A DNA stretch of 64,000 bases from Morococcus cerebrosus. Its GTDB lineage: Bacteria; Pseudomonadota; Gammaproteobacteria; Burkholderiales; Neisseriaceae. Both the position numbers and the translations under genes were made by a program. Under the pieces are notes generated by a model, which saw only the letters and a program-made list of their open reading frames with translations, was not told the origin of the DNA and searched no databases. Shown one piece after another: positions 48,796-57,703 of this stretch. The stretch is from NCBI RefSeq assembly GCF_022749515.1, contig NZ_CP094242.1, positions 434,001 through 498,000 of the forward strand, in the 5' to 3' direction. The first letter of the stretch is position 1, and each line of letters begins with the position of its first letter.

Positions 48796-48935
48796 GTGTT
48801 TAGCATGAGGCAGTTTATAGCGTACCAAGATAAATTGCAGATGGGTTATTGGGCGATATGTTTCGAAATCTATCGGCAGACGGTTTTCTGTTTTGGGAAG
48901 GATACGTTTAAAGAACGATGGCAGCTTGCTGTCTG

Positions 48936-49094
48936 TCAGCTGAACCAAAAGCGGAAAACCAAATAAAAAACCAATGCCAACACGCCAGCCCAGACGACCA
49001 GCATAAATCCTGCAACGGCCTGCCCTAATCGGTAAACGGGATTTTTACGTTCGTCTTCAGGCAGGGAAGGCTGAGTGTTTTTAGGTTCAGTCAT
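48936..49094 (-). CDS. Small membrane protein (52 aa)
   Basis: ATG at 49094 to TGA at 48936. The sequence begins MTEPKNTQPSLPEDERKNP, a charged cytoplasmic head, then has one long hydrophobic stretch (about 27-51: AVAGFMLVVWAGVLALVFYL) and ends FRFWFS. It has the look of a real conserved single-span protein rather than a random frame. It lies opposite the divergent trpF. Function unknown. Confidence 0.65.
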   Translation of the reverse strand: MTEPKNTQPSLPEDERKNPVYRLGQAVAGFMLVVWAGVLALVFYLVFRFWFS

Positions 49095-49225
49095 GTTGTC
49101 GGCTCCCGTCGGTAATCGGATAAAAGCGTAAGGTTACGCCGTGGCGGGGAAAGATTCAAGTTTGCTGCATTTTTACAGCGGGATTTCTTCAAGAAGCCTG
49201 TTGCCTTCATGGCGGGCTGTTCCGC

Positions 49226-49231
49226 TATAAT
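49226..49231 (+). promoter_or_regulatory. trpF -10 box
   Basis: TATAAT, 37 bp before the trpF start; the best -35 is TTGCCT (49201-49206) at a 19-bp distance. Confidence 0.4.
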
Positions 49232-49267
49232 CCTTGCTTTCCGAATATCTTTAAAGAGAGGGGAGAT

Positions 49268-49885
49268 ATGAAAATCCGTACCAAAATATGCGGCATTACC
49301 CGCCCCGAAGATGCGCAATCTGCCGCCGATGCGGGCGCGGATGCTGTCGGGCTGGTGTTTTACGCGAAAAGCAAACGTGCGGTAACGGCGGAACAGGCGG
49401 CGGAAATTGTGGCCGCATTGCCGCCCTTTGTGTCGGCGGTTGCTTTATTTGTTAATGAAACGGCGGACAATATCCGCGAAATCCTGCACCAAGTGCCGAT
49501 AGACGTGATGCAGTTTCATGGTGATGAAGACGATGATTTTTGCCACCAATTTGACCGTCCGTATCTCAAAGCCGTGCGCGTGCAGTCAGCCGCCGATATT
49601 CAGACGGCCTGCGCCAGGTTTCCCAACGCGCGTGCGCTGTTGTTCGACGCTTACCATCCTACCGAATACGGCGGCACGGGACAGAGTTTCGATTGGACGC
49701 TGTTGCGCGGCAATATCGGCAAACCGTGGATTTTGGCGGGCGGCCTGACGCCGGAAAACGTTGCCGATGCGGTGAGAACCAGCGGCGCGGCGGCGGTGGA
49801 TGTGTCCGGCGGCGTGGAAAGCTCGGCAGGGATTAAAGACAAGGAAAAAATAGCGGCGTTTGTGGCGGCAACAAAGGTCGTCTGA
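49268..49885 (+). CDS. trpF: Phosphoribosylanthranilate isomerase
   Basis: 205 residues. It isomerises phosphoribosylanthranilate in tryptophan synthesis. Typical motifs are [11 protein letters not shown] (catalytic Cys near residue 8), [16 protein letters not shown] (catalytic Asp) and the phosphate-binding [12 protein letters not shown] and [19 protein letters not shown] precedes the ATG. The stop codon TGA is part of a DUS, and the last residues KVV come from it. It is separated from other trp genes. Confidence 0.96.
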   Translation: MKIRTKICGITRPEDAQSAADAGADAVGLVFYAKSKRAVTAEQAAEIVAALPPFVSAVALFVNETADNIREILHQVPIDVMQFHGDEDDDFCHQFDRPYLKAVRVQSAADIQTACARFPNARALLFDAYHPTEYGGTGQSFDWTLLRGNIGKPWILAGGLTPENVADAVRTSGAAAVDVSGGVESSAGIKDKEKIAAFVAATKVV

Positions 49886-49917
49886 AACTGGAAATCTGAT
49901 TTTCAGACGACCTTTGT
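49871..49917. terminator. DUS-hairpin terminator overlapping the end of trpF
   Basis: ACAAAGGTCGTCTGAAA and its complement form a 17-bp stem. The left arm contains the trpF stop codon. Confidence 0.8.
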
Positions 49918-49932
49918 TGATAAAGGAATGAG

Positions 49933-50835
49933 ATGGAACGTTATTCTGTACATTTGAAACTGCTGGGGATGGCGGTGTTGTGGGGTGCGTCTTGGCCGAT
50001 GGGGCGGATGCTGGGGCAGTCGCTGCCGCCGCTGACGGGCGGGGCGGTTCGGTTTGTACTGGCTTCGGTTTTGTTGTTGGGCTGGTTGTTTGCGCGCAGC
50101 AGGTTTGCGACTTTGGCGGCTTTGTCGGTGCGGCAATGGCTGGGTTTGACGGTGGCCGCTTCCGTCGGGGTGTGCGGCTATGCGGTGTTTTTTATGCTGG
50201 GTTTGCAAGCGATGCCGGCGGGTAAGGCGGCGGTAGTCGTGGCGGTGAATCCCGTGCTGACGCTGCTGCTGGCGGCTTGGCTTTTCGGCGAACGTTTAAA
50301 TGCGAAGATTTTGGCGGGTATGCTGCTGGCGGTCAGCGGTGCCATTGTGGCGGTTACGCAAGGACAACCGTTGACGGTATTGTCGGGCGGCATCAAGGCG
50401 GGGGAGTGGCTGATTTTCGGCTGCGTGGTCTGCTGGGCGGCTTATACCTTAATCGGACGTGCGGTCTTGCGCGGGATAGACGCGTTGACGGTAACGGCGG
50501 CAACGTCGTTCATCGGCGCGCTGATGTTGTCGGTGGTGGCGTTGTGGACGGACGGAATGCCGTTTGAGGCAATGGCAGCGATGGATGCACATGGTTGGAC
50601 GGCATTGGCGTGGCTGGTCATCGGCGCGACGGTATTGGCCTACGCGTGGTATTTCGAAGGCGTGAAGACTTTGGGTGCAGGCAGCGCGGCGGCGTATATT
50701 ACGCTCGTGCCGATTTTCGGTATGCTCAGCTCGGCATGGGTTTTGGGCGAACCGTTGCATATTTCGCTGGTTGCGGGCTGCGCGGCGGCAGTCGGCGGCA
50801 TGACGTTGATGCGGTATGGGCAGAAGGTCGTCTGA
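49933..50835 (+). CDS. EamA/DMT-family transporter
   Basis: 300 residues with ten hydrophobic spans in two homologous halves of five, as in the drug/metabolite transporter superfamily. Conserved points are WGASWPMGR in the first half, LQAMPAGKAAVVVAVNPVLTLLLA, and the second-half GAGSAAAYITLVPIFGMLSSA. The substrate is unknown. Like trpF, it ends with KVV and a TGA that are part of a DUS. Confidence 0.92.
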   Translation: MERYSVHLKLLGMAVLWGASWPMGRMLGQSLPPLTGGAVRFVLASVLLLGWLFARSRFATLAALSVRQWLGLTVAASVGVCGYAVFFMLGLQAMPAGKAAVVVAVNPVLTLLLAAWLFGERLNAKILAGMLLAVSGAIVAVTQGQPLTVLSGGIKAGEWLIFGCVVCWAAYTLIGRAVLRGIDALTVTAATSFIGALMLSVVALWTDGMPFEAMAAMDAHGWTALAWLVIGATVLAYAWYFEGVKTLGAGSAAAYITLVPIFGMLSSAWVLGEPLHISLVAGCAAAVGGMTLMRYGQKVV

Positions 50836-50885
50836 AAAGGCGGCAACCGGCTGCTTTGTGTTCAATATTTTTTATCAAGGAAATC

Positions 50886-51482
50886 ATGATGTCCGCTCCG
50901 CTTGAAATCGAAACCCACCCTTTTCCTGCTTTGCTGCCGCCACAGGCGACGGTAATGATGATGGGGACGTTTCCGCCCAAGGAAGACAAACGCGCGATGC
51001 AGTTTCATTATCCGAATTTCCAAAACGATATGTGGCGCGTCTACGGGCTGGTGTTTTTTAATGATGCGGCGCATTTCCAAAGGTCGTCTGAAAAAGCGTT
51101 TGATGAGGAGAAAATCAAGGCGTTTTTGCGCGAACGGGGGATTGCGTCCTGCCCGACCGTGTTGAAGGCGGTGCGGGAACACGGCAATGCGTCCGACAAG
51201 TTTTTGCAAGTGGTCGAAACCGTCGATTTGGCGGCGGTGTTGGCGCAGATGCCCGACTGCCGACATATCTGCACTACCGGCGGCAAGGCGACGGAAGTCC
51301 TGCTCGATATTCAGGGCGGCGGTATCAAAATGCCGAAAACGGGCGAAACCGTGCCGTTTCCGTTTGCCGGACGGGATTTGACCCTAACCCGCCTGCCGTC
51401 CACTTCGCGCGCTTATCCTTTGAGTTTGGCGAAAAAGGCGGCGGCGTATCGGGCATTTTTCGAAATGGCGGGCTTGGTGTAA
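50886..51482 (+). CDS. Uracil-DNA-glycosylase-superfamily protein
   Basis: 198 residues from ATG at 50886 (a second ATG follows directly). It shows the fold pattern of the UDG superfamily: a first motif MGTFPPKED, the conserved FHYPNFQNDMWRVYGLVFF stretch, the CTTGGKATEVL strand-loop, and the last motif RLPSTSRAYP. Related proteins are annotated as uracil or hypoxanthine DNA glycosylases; the exact lesion is not known. One DUS encodes FQRSSEKAF. Confidence 0.8.
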   Translation: MMSAPLEIETHPFPALLPPQATVMMMGTFPPKEDKRAMQFHYPNFQNDMWRVYGLVFFNDAAHFQRSSEKAFDEEKIKAFLRERGIASCPTVLKAVREHGNASDKFLQVVETVDLAAVLAQMPDCRHICTTGGKATEVLLDIQGGGIKMPKTGETVPFPFAGRDLTLTRLPSTSRAYPLSLAKKAAAYRAFFEMAGLV

Positions 51483-51521
51483 GATTGACTGAAAACAGAT
51501 TGGAAAGAACGGAGGGTATGT

Positions 51522-52013
51522 ATGTTTATGACATCGGGTCTGTTGTTGTGTCTGTTATGGTGTGCAGTAGATATAGTCGCCGTCAATCGAGGATTCGGAT
51601 TAAACACGAAACAAGGAGCCCATAACCGCACCAATTTTATGGCAGAACTAAATTCACGAGGAGGACGCGTAAAATCTGAAACCCAAACTGATATTGAAGG
51701 CATTACCCGAATTAAATATGAGATTCCTACACTAGACAGGACAGGTAAACCTGATGGTGGATTTAAGGAAATTTCAAGTATAAAAACTGTTTATGATCCT
51801 AAAAAATTTTCTGATGATAAAATACTTCAAATGGCTCAAAAAGCTGCTTCACAAGGATATTCAAAAGCCTCTAAAATTGCTCAAAATGAAAGAACTAAAT
51901 CAATATCGGAAAGAAAAAATGTCATTCAATTCTCAGAAACCTTTGACGGAATCAAATTTAGATCATATTTTGATGTAAATACAGGAAGAATTACAAACAT
52001 TCACCCAGAATAA
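51522..52013 (+). CDS. Orphan polymorphic-toxin C-terminal domain behind a short hydrophobic leader
   Basis: 163 residues. GGAGG at 51511-51515 gives a good RBS for ATG at 51522. Residues 3-21 are hydrophobic (TSGLLLCLLWCAVDIVA) and could be a signal or membrane anchor. From about 32 on, the sequence has the look of a CdiA/FHA/MafB C-terminal toxin: GITRIKYEIPTLDRTGKPDGG, KTVYDPKKFSDDKILQMAQKA (88-108) and a closing GIKFRSYFDVNTGRITNIHP. I recall this KTVYDP...SD pattern from contact-dependent inhibition toxins but cannot name the nuclease class. AT content is far above that of the neighbours. No large exoprotein is attached. Confidence 0.65.
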   Translation: MFMTSGLLLCLLWCAVDIVAVNRGFGLNTKQGAHNRTNFMAELNSRGGRVKSETQTDIEGITRIKYEIPTLDRTGKPDGGFKEISSIKTVYDPKKFSDDKILQMAQKAASQGYSKASKIAQNERTKSISERKNVIQFSETFDGIKFRSYFDVNTGRITNIHPE

Positions 52014-52028
52014 TTTAAAGAAAAAATT

Positions 52029-52460
52029 ATGAAAAATAATATTTTTCTAAACTTAAAGAAAAAATCTATAAATAACAACCATTTTGTTATTTCGATTTTT
52101 TTTGAAACAATTTACCAATTTGAAACTAAAGATACGCTTTTAGAGTGTTTTAAAAATATTACAACTACCGGACATTTTGGAGTAATAGGTGCTCAATATG
52201 AAAAAATAGATGCTACCAGATGGATTGGAGATTATGAAGAGGTAAATGGATTTGAGTATATTGATAAAGCTCCTTCTATTTATTTTTCAGTTGGAGATGA
52301 TTTCAATCCTGAAGAATTAATTATACCTATTAATTTAGCATATCATTACTTTAATATTGCAATATCTGATTTCTTAATAGCTCACCCTGAATATCAAAAA
52401 AAGTGTAAAGAAATACAAAAAACATATTCTCAAACAAACTGTAGCCTGCATGAAACCTAA
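52029..52460 (+). CDS. Putative immunity protein for the orphan toxin
   Basis: 143 residues, starting 16 bp after the toxin stop, with AAAGAAAAAA before the ATG. Very AT-rich, acidic in its middle and last third, and without signal or membrane segments, so cytoplasmic. It has no recognisable family. The call as immunity rests on position (directly downstream of a toxin-like domain), size and base composition only. Confidence 0.55.
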   Translation: MKNNIFLNLKKKSINNNHFVISIFFETIYQFETKDTLLECFKNITTTGHFGVIGAQYEKIDATRWIGDYEEVNGFEYIDKAPSIYFSVGDDFNPEELIIPINLAYHYFNIAISDFLIAHPEYQKKCKEIQKTYSQTNCSLHET

Positions 52461-52474
52461 AATCCATGCGTAAG

Positions 52475-52494
52475 GTGTGTGCTTCAGCACGCAC
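52475..52494. terminator. Hairpin downstream of the toxin/immunity pair
   Basis: GTGtGTGC-ttca-GCACgCAC: an 8-bp stem with a TTCA loop. It contains no uptake sequence and lies 15 bp past the last stop. Confidence 0.5.
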
Positions 52495-52515
52495 GCGTTC
52501 CATGATTTACGGCTC

Positions 52516-52554
52516 AATGCCGTCTGAAAAGCTCACAATTTTTCAGACGGCATT
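52516..52554. terminator. Hairpin of meningococcal/gonococcal-type uptake sequences (ATGCCGTCTGAAA)
   Basis: ATGCCGTCTGAAA and its complement enclose a 10-base loop. This is the AT-DUS pair typical of N. meningitidis and N. gonorrhoeae and the only such pair in the window. Confidence 0.85.
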
Positions 52555-52607
52555 TGTTATGCAAGTAAATATAGCCAAAAACCTTAACTTCCTCCATACT
52601 ATCCACC

Positions 52608-52694
52608 ATGACCTACTCAACAGACTTCCGCCAACTGGCCTTAAGCAAAATCAAACAAGGCCAATCTATCTACAAAGTTGCCAAAGAAATGGGC
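52608..52694 (+). pseudogene. Transposase N-terminal stub (IS630-like), cut by a CREE
   Basis: ATG at 52608 opens MTYSTDFRQLALSKIKQGQS, then IYKVAKEMG, the start of a helix-turn-helix as in IS630-type transposases of Neisseria. After 29 codons the frame enters a CREE and the remainder of the transposase is missing; pgi follows. Family assignment from so short a piece is tentative. Confidence 0.6.
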
Positions 52695-52851
52695 AATAGT
52701 GGATTAACTTTAAACCAGTACGGCATTGCCTCGCCTTGGCTCAAAGAGAACGATTCTCTAAGGTGCTGAAGCACCAAGTGAATCGGTTCCGTACTATCTG
52801 TACTGTCTGCGGCTTCGTCGCCTTGTCCTGATTTAAAGTTAATCCAATATA
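52695..52851. repeat. Correia repeat enclosed element, full-length 157-bp form
   Basis: The ends AATAGTGGATTAA and TTAATCCAATATA are worn versions of the CREE termini. The middle holds the extra segment missing in the short form (CTCAAAGAGAACGATTCTCT, GGTGCTGAAGCACC, AATCGGTTCC), which contains the IHF-binding region in characterised copies. It interrupts the transposase stub. Confidence 0.93.
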
Positions 52852-52877
52852 TCTGTATTAACGCGGCGGTATTCGGT

Positions 52878-52926
52878 AAAAAAGGTCGTCTGAAAACCTT
52901 AAATCTGGGTTTTCAGACGACCTTTT
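52878..52926. terminator. DUS-hairpin terminator after pgi
   Basis: Inverted AGGTCGTCTGAAAACC pair with A6 and T4 flanks, 19 bp past the pgi stop on the minus strand. Confidence 0.8.
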
Positions 52927-52944
52927 GTCCTGATGGGGCTGTCT

Positions 52945-54588
52945 TTATTTGTTGGCGTTCAGATAAAGGTTGATCAGGCGGGTAGTGGAGCTGTCGTGTT
53001 TTTGTACGCCGGTTTCGCCGGTCAGCTCGGCGAGGATGGTTTTGGCGAGCTGTTTGCCGAGTTCGACACCCCATTGGTCAAAGCTGTTGATGCCCCAAAT
53101 AATGCCTTGAACGAAGGTTTTGTGTTCGTACATGGCAATCAGGCTGCCCATATTGCGCGGATTGATTTTGTCCATGAGGATGAGGTTGGTCGGGCGGTTG
53201 CCTGAGAAGGTTTTGTGCGGAACCAGCTCTTCGATGCGCTCTGCTTCCATGCCTTGGGCTTTGAGTTCGGCGCGGACTTCGTCGGGGGTTTTGCCGCGCA
53301 TGAAGGCTTCGGCTTGGGCGAAGACGTTGGCGAGCAGGATTTCGTGGTGGCCGCGCAGGTTGCTGCGTTTTTCAAGCGAGGCGATGAGGTCGATCGGGGT
53401 GATGTGGGTACCTTGGTGTAGCAGTTGGAAGAAGGCGTGCTGACCGTTGATGCCGGTTTCGCCCCAAATAATCGGGGAGGTTTCGTAGCCGACTGCTTTG
53501 CCGTCGAGGGTAACTTGTTTGCCGTTGCTCTCCATGTCGAGCTGCTGGATGAATTTGGGCAGGCGGTGGAGGTGTTGGTCGTAGGGGGCGATGACGTGGC
53601 TGCCGCCGCCGTAGTAGTTGATGTACCAGATGCCGATGAGGGCAAGGATGACGGGCATGTTGCGCTCAAGCGGGGTGTTGATGAAGTGTTGGTCCATCAG
53701 GTGCGCGCCGTTGAGCATTTCGATGAAGTTTTCTTCGCCCAAATAGAGCATGATGGGCAGGCCGATGGCTGACCAGAGGCTGTATCGTCCGCCGACCCAG
53801 TCCCAAAATTCGAACATGTTGGCGGTGTCGATGCCGAACTCGGCAACGGCTTTTTGGTTGGTGGAGACGGCGACGAAGTGTTTGGCGACGGCGGCTTCGT
53901 CGCCGGCGTGGTCAAGGAACCATTTGCGCGCGGTCAGGGCGTTGGTGAGGGTTTCTTGGGTGGTGAAGGTTTTGGAGGCGATGATGAAGAGGGTGGTCTC
54001 GGGGTGGACTTTGGACAATACGTCGCGCAGTTGGGAGCCGTCCACATTGGAGACGAAGTGCATGTTCAAACGCGGATGGCCGAATTGTTTGAGCGCGGTA
54101 CACATCATCAGCGGACCGAGGTCGGAGCCGCCGATACCGATGTTGACGACGTCGGTGATGACTTGGTTGGTATAGCCCAACCAGCTGCCGCTGCGGACTT
54201 CGTGTGCAAATTCGCCCATGCGTTGCAGGACATGGTTGACTTTGGGCATCACATCTTCGCCGTCCACGACGATGGGGGCGTTGGTGCGGTTACGCAGGGC
54301 GACGTGGAGAACGGCGCGGTTTTCGGTGGTATTGATTTTTTCGCCGTGGAACATTTGCTGCATCCGCTCCGGCACGCCTGCTTCACGCGCCAGCTCGAAC
54401 AACAGTGCCATGGTTTCGTCGTTGATGCGGTTTTTGGAATAATCCAGTGTCAGGCCGCCGACTTGCAGCCAGTAACGCTCGGCACGTTCGGGATCTTGAT
54501 CGAACATTTCGCGCATGTGTTGTTCTTTGGTTTCGTCAAAATGTATCCATAATTTTGACCAAGCCGGTAAATCGTGAAGGTGTTTCAT
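52945..54588 (-). CDS. pgi: Glucose-6-phosphate isomerase
   Basis: 547 residues, full length. It interconverts glucose-6-phosphate and fructose-6-phosphate. Signature 1 is [15 protein letters not shown] with the preceding catalytic region FEFWDW; signature 2 is [15 protein letters not shown] near the C-terminus. [12 protein letters not shown] holds a conserved histidine. It is the last gene of the minus-strand sugar cluster, separated from hexR by 324 bp that hold a CREE, so it may have its own promoter. Confidence 0.98.
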   Translation of the reverse strand: MKHLHDLPAWSKLWIHFDETKEQHMREMFDQDPERAERYWLQVGGLTLDYSKNRINDETMALLFELAREAGVPERMQQMFHGEKINTTENRAVLHVALRNRTNAPIVVDGEDVMPKVNHVLQRMGEFAHEVRSGSWLGYTNQVITDVVNIGIGGSDLGPLMMCTALKQFGHPRLNMHFVSNVDGSQLRDVLSKVHPETTLFIIASKTFTTQETLTNALTARKWFLDHAGDEAAVAKHFVAVSTNQKAVAEFGIDTANMFEFWDWVGGRYSLWSAIGLPIMLYLGEENFIEMLNGAHLMDQHFINTPLERNMPVILALIGIWYINYYGGGSHVIAPYDQHLHRLPKFIQQLDMESNGKQVTLDGKAVGYETSPIIWGETGINGQHAFFQLLHQGTHITPIDLIASLEKRSNLRGHHEILLANVFAQAEAFMRGKTPDEVRAELKAQGMEAERIEELVPHKTFSGNRPTNLILMDKINPRNMGSLIAMYEHKTFVQGIIWGINSFDQWGVELGKQLAKTILAELTGETGVQKHDSSTTRLINLYLNANK

Positions 54589-54801
54589 CGGATGCTCCTG
54601 AGGTTGGACGGTTTTGTGGGAAAACGGCCGCGAGGTCGTCTGAAACGGGAACGGGTGGGTTTCCGTTTTTAGGGTTGGGTGTGAATGCGGGGTGTCTGCC
54701 GTTATTTGGGTTGGGTGTCAACATTGAGGGAAAACGGCGGCACTGATTTTTTGGCCGGTATTTTCAGACGACCTTGGGATATGTCGGGTCGTCTGAAAAT
54801 G
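54589..54801. other. Repeat-rich spacer upstream of pgi
   Basis: No gene. It holds three DUS copies and an imperfect direct repeat (GGGTTGGGTGTGAATG and GGGTTGGGTGTCAACA, about 50 bp apart), ending at a CREE. Confidence 0.55.
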
Positions 54802-54908
54802 TATAGTGGCTTAACTTTAAACCAGTACGGCGTTGCCTCGCCTTGTCGTACTATCTGTACTGTCTGCGGCTTCGTCGCCTTGTCCTGATTTAAATTTAAT
54901 CCACTATA
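54802..54908. repeat. Correia repeat enclosed element, 107-bp form
   Basis: TATAGTGGCTTAA and TTAATCCACTATA terminal repeats around the short CREE core. Same size as the copy at 12454-12560 and in the opposite orientation. Its right end is 4 bp from the hexR stop codon. Confidence 0.93.
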
Positions 54909-54912
54909 TTGT

Positions 54913-55761
54913 TTAGTCTTTGTCGTAATCGATGTGTTTGTTGTGTATGCTTTTTTTGCTTTTTTGCAGTTGCAGGCTGGCTGCATCGCCCAGGCGCAGG
55001 GCGAGTCCGATGGCGAGGATGTCGATGACGGCGAGTTGCAGCAGGCGGGACACCATGGGGGTATAGAGTTCGGCGTTTTCCTGCGTGGCGATGCTCAATA
55101 CGCAGTCGGCAAGCTGTGCCAGCGGAGAGTCGTTGCGGGTCAGGGCGATGACGGACGCGCCGTTTTCTTTGGCGATGCTGACGGCGTCTAAAAGCTCGAT
55201 GGACGAGCCGGTGTTGGAAATGGCGACGACGACGTCTTGGTCGGACAGGACGGAGGCTGCCATCAGTTGGGTGTGGGTATCGACGTAGGCGACGGTGGAA
55301 ATGCCGAAGCGGAAGAATTTGTGTTGCGCGTCTTGGGCGACGATGCCGGAGTTGCCGACGCCGTAAAACTCGACACGGCGCGCGTGCATCAGGGTGGCGA
55401 TGGCGTTTTCCAGTTCGGACTCTTTCAGGAAGCGGCGTTCGCCCAAAATGGAGGCGGCGGCGTTGCCCAATACTTTTTCGACAACGATGCTCATGTCGTC
55501 GTCGGCGTTGAGCTCTTCATGGACGTAGGGCATACCTTCGTGGCCTATGCTGGCGGACAGGGCGAGTTTGAACTCGGGCAGTCCTTTGTAGCCCAGGCTG
55601 CGGCAAAAACGGATGACGGTCGGCTGGCTGACGGATGCGCGCTCGGCGATTTCGGCGACGGCGGCATGGACAAACCATTTGGGTTCCGCCAAGGCGCATT
55701 CGGCGACTTTGCGTTCCGCGCCCGACAGGTTTGACAGTGATTCGCTGATTTTGCTTAACAT
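54913..55761 (-). CDS. hexR: HexR, RpiR-family regulator of sugar catabolism
   Basis: 282 residues. The N-terminal helix-turn-helix domain (about 1-77; [20 protein letters not shown]) and C-terminal SIS domain (about 120-255; [31 protein letters not shown]) match HexR, which loses DNA binding when KDPG is bound. Its place among zwf, pgl, glk and pgi, opposite edd, fits exactly. HexR-like operators lie in the zwf-edd intergenic region. Confidence 0.95.
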
Positions 55762-55810
55762 AAATATGCCCTTCGGTGTGTGCCACCCCTTGTCGGGGCG
55801 GCTTGTGTGA

Positions 55811-56812
55811 TTAAACGTTTTTCAAGTGGTTGTCGAGTGCCGCCGCTGCGCCGGTGATGCCCGGAAATTCGCTTAAGACGACATAGACGGGAATCGCGGC
55901 GAGATAGGCTTCGAAACGGCCTTTGTTTTCAAAGCGGCTGCGGAAAGGTGAGGTTTTAAAATATTCCAAAACGCGGGGGATGATGCCGCCGCACAAATAT
56001 ACGCCGCCGCGCGCGCCCAGCGTCAGGGCGAGGTTGGAGGCAACCGTGCCGAGCATGGCGCAGAAGATGTCCAAAGTCTGACGGCAGAGCGGGGACGTGC
56101 CGCTTAAGGCTTTTTCGGTGATTTCGGACGGTTTGAGGCGGTAGTTTTTCAGTTTGTCGCGTTTGGCGAGTGCTTCGTAAATCAGGCTCAAACCTGCGCC
56201 GCTGAGGAAGCGTTCGGCGGAAACATGGCCGTATTTGTTTTTCGCATACTGCCAAATCAAAACTTCCATGTCGTCAAACGGCGGGAAGCTGGAATGTCCG
56301 CCTTCGCCGGCAAGCGCGACCCAGCCTGCGGGGCTGTGCACCAGTCCGCTCACGCCCAAACCGGTTCCCGGCCCGATGACGGCTTTGGGGGCGAATTCGA
56401 TGGGTTTATGCCCGCCTACCTGCATCAGGTCTTTGCTTGAAGTCTGCGTTACCGCCAATGCCTGCGCGGTAAAGTCGTTCAAGAGGATGAGGGTGTCCAG
56501 CTCCAATGCCTGACGGGTGGTTTCGATGGAAAACGCCCAGTGGTGGTTGGTCATTTGCACCCAGTCGCCCAAAATCGGGTTGGCGATGGCGAAGGCGGCA
56601 TGTCGGACTTCGGCTCCGCCTGCCTGTTCCAAATAGGCTTTGGCGGCATCGACGATGGTGTCGTAGTCTTTGCACGGCAAGACTTGGGCTTTTTCAATCT
56701 GATGCGGGGCGGTTTCGAGCGCGAAGCGGGCGTTGGTGCCGCCGATGTCGGCGACCAGGCGCGGATAGTTTTTGCCGACGGGTTGTTGAATATCAGTTTG
56801 AGTAGAAGACAT
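55811..56812 (-). CDS. glk: Glucokinase
   Basis: 333 residues, glk (not ROK) family. It phosphorylates glucose with [17 protein letters not shown] is the nucleotide phosphate loop; [12 protein letters not shown] and [12 protein letters not shown] follow, with GGHSSFPP near the glucose site. Its start overlaps the end of pgl by 20 bp, so the genes are translated from one mRNA. Confidence 0.97.
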   Translation of the reverse strand: MSSTQTDIQQPVGKNYPRLVADIGGTNARFALETAPHQIEKAQVLPCKDYDTIVDAAKAYLEQAGGAEVRHAAFAIANPILGDWVQMTNHHWAFSIETTRQALELDTLILLNDFTAQALAVTQTSSKDLMQVGGHKPIEFAPKAVIGPGTGLGVSGLVHSPAGWVALAGEGGHSSFPPFDDMEVLIWQYAKNKYGHVSAERFLSGAGLSLIYEALAKRDKLKNYRLKPSEITEKALSGTSPLCRQTLDIFCAMLGTVASNLALTLGARGGVYLCGGIIPRVLEYFKTSPFRSRFENKGRFEAYLAAIPVYVVLSEFPGITGAAAALDNHLKNV

Positions 56813-57488
56813 GGCAGTTCACTCCTTGATGGTTCAATACCAGGCTGGTCGGATATTCCAAATCGGCGCGCGCGGCGGCTTTGTCGAACACGGCTTTTTT
56901 CTCCGCACCCTGAATCGCCAAAAAGACGTTTTCCGTTTTGGCGATGGCGCCCAAGGTCATGCTGACGCGCTCGTGCGGCGCGGTAACGGGCGTGGTGTGG
57001 ATGAGGGTCGGGTCGCCTGATTCGTTGATGGCTGCCTTCAGTTGCGGCGCTTGCGGAAAAAGGGAGGCGGTATGTCCGTCGCCGCCCATGCCTAAAATCA
57101 GTACGTCAGGTTGTTTGTAATGTTTCAGCGCGTAAGCAACGACGCTGTCGGGTTGTAATTCAGTTTCAGTTTTACCCGCTTCGACAACGGGAATCCAGGT
57201 TGCTGCGGCGGCTTTGTTTTGCAGCAGGTATTCGTGCGCCAGGGCGGTGTTGCTGTCGGCGTGGGTCGTCGGCACGATGCGCTCGTCAACCAAAGTGATG
57301 CCGACTTTTTGCCAGTCCAAATCTTTTTGCGACAGGGCTTGGAAGAAGGGAATCGGCGAGCGGCCGCCGGAAACCGCCAACACTGCGCTGCCTTTGTTAT
57401 CCAGCGCGTTTTGCAGCGCGGCGGCGACTGCGTCTGCCAAAGCCTCTGAAGCGGCTGCTGCGTTTTCGTATTCATGCCAAACGAACAT
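56793..57488 (-). CDS. pgl: 6-phosphogluconolactonase
   Basis: 231 residues, SOL/DevB family. It hydrolyses 6-phosphogluconolactone to 6-phosphogluconate. Family signatures are [29 protein letters not shown] and [13 protein letters not shown]. It lies between zwf and glk in pathway order. Confidence 0.96.
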   Translation of the reverse strand: MFVWHEYENAAAASEALADAVAAALQNALDNKGSAVLAVSGGRSPIPFFQALSQKDLDWQKVGITLVDERIVPTTHADSNTALAHEYLLQNKAAAATWIPVVEAGKTETELQPDSVVAYALKHYKQPDVLILGMGGDGHTASLFPQAPQLKAAINESGDPTLIHTTPVTAPHERVSMTLGAIAKTENVFLAIQGAEKKAVFDKAAARADLEYPTSLVLNHQGVNCHVFYSN

Positions 57489-57703
57489 AAAAGTGTCCTT
57501 TCTCTGTTTTCAGACGACCTTTTGTTAAGAAGGGGGCAGGAGGTCGTCTGAAAGGCAGTGTTTGTGAGCGGGAAAGTAAGTGAGAGCCTGTATTGTCGAT
57601 GGCAGCGCGAATGTTGGCGGAAACGCCTAATCTGCCGCCTTATGGTTTTCAGACGACCTTTTTGAACCGTGAACGCTTCAAGCAAAGGTCGTCTGAAAAG
57701 GCT
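57489..57703. other. zwf-pgl spacer with three uptake sequences
   Basis: No gene. DUS copies at about 57508-57521 and 57541-57554 point towards each other from outside, and others at 57643-57660 and 57685-57698 form loose pairs. They may weaken read-through from zwf to pgl. Confidence 0.5.

Noticed and set aside
48757..48966. 69-residue plus-strand frame after the DUS hairpin
   Set aside because: It starts within the hairpin, lacks a ribosome binding site and overlaps the more convincing 52-residue membrane protein on the other strand.
52466..52699. 77-residue plus-strand frame after the immunity gene
   Set aside because: It crosses two hairpins and the transposase stub in another frame; no RBS.
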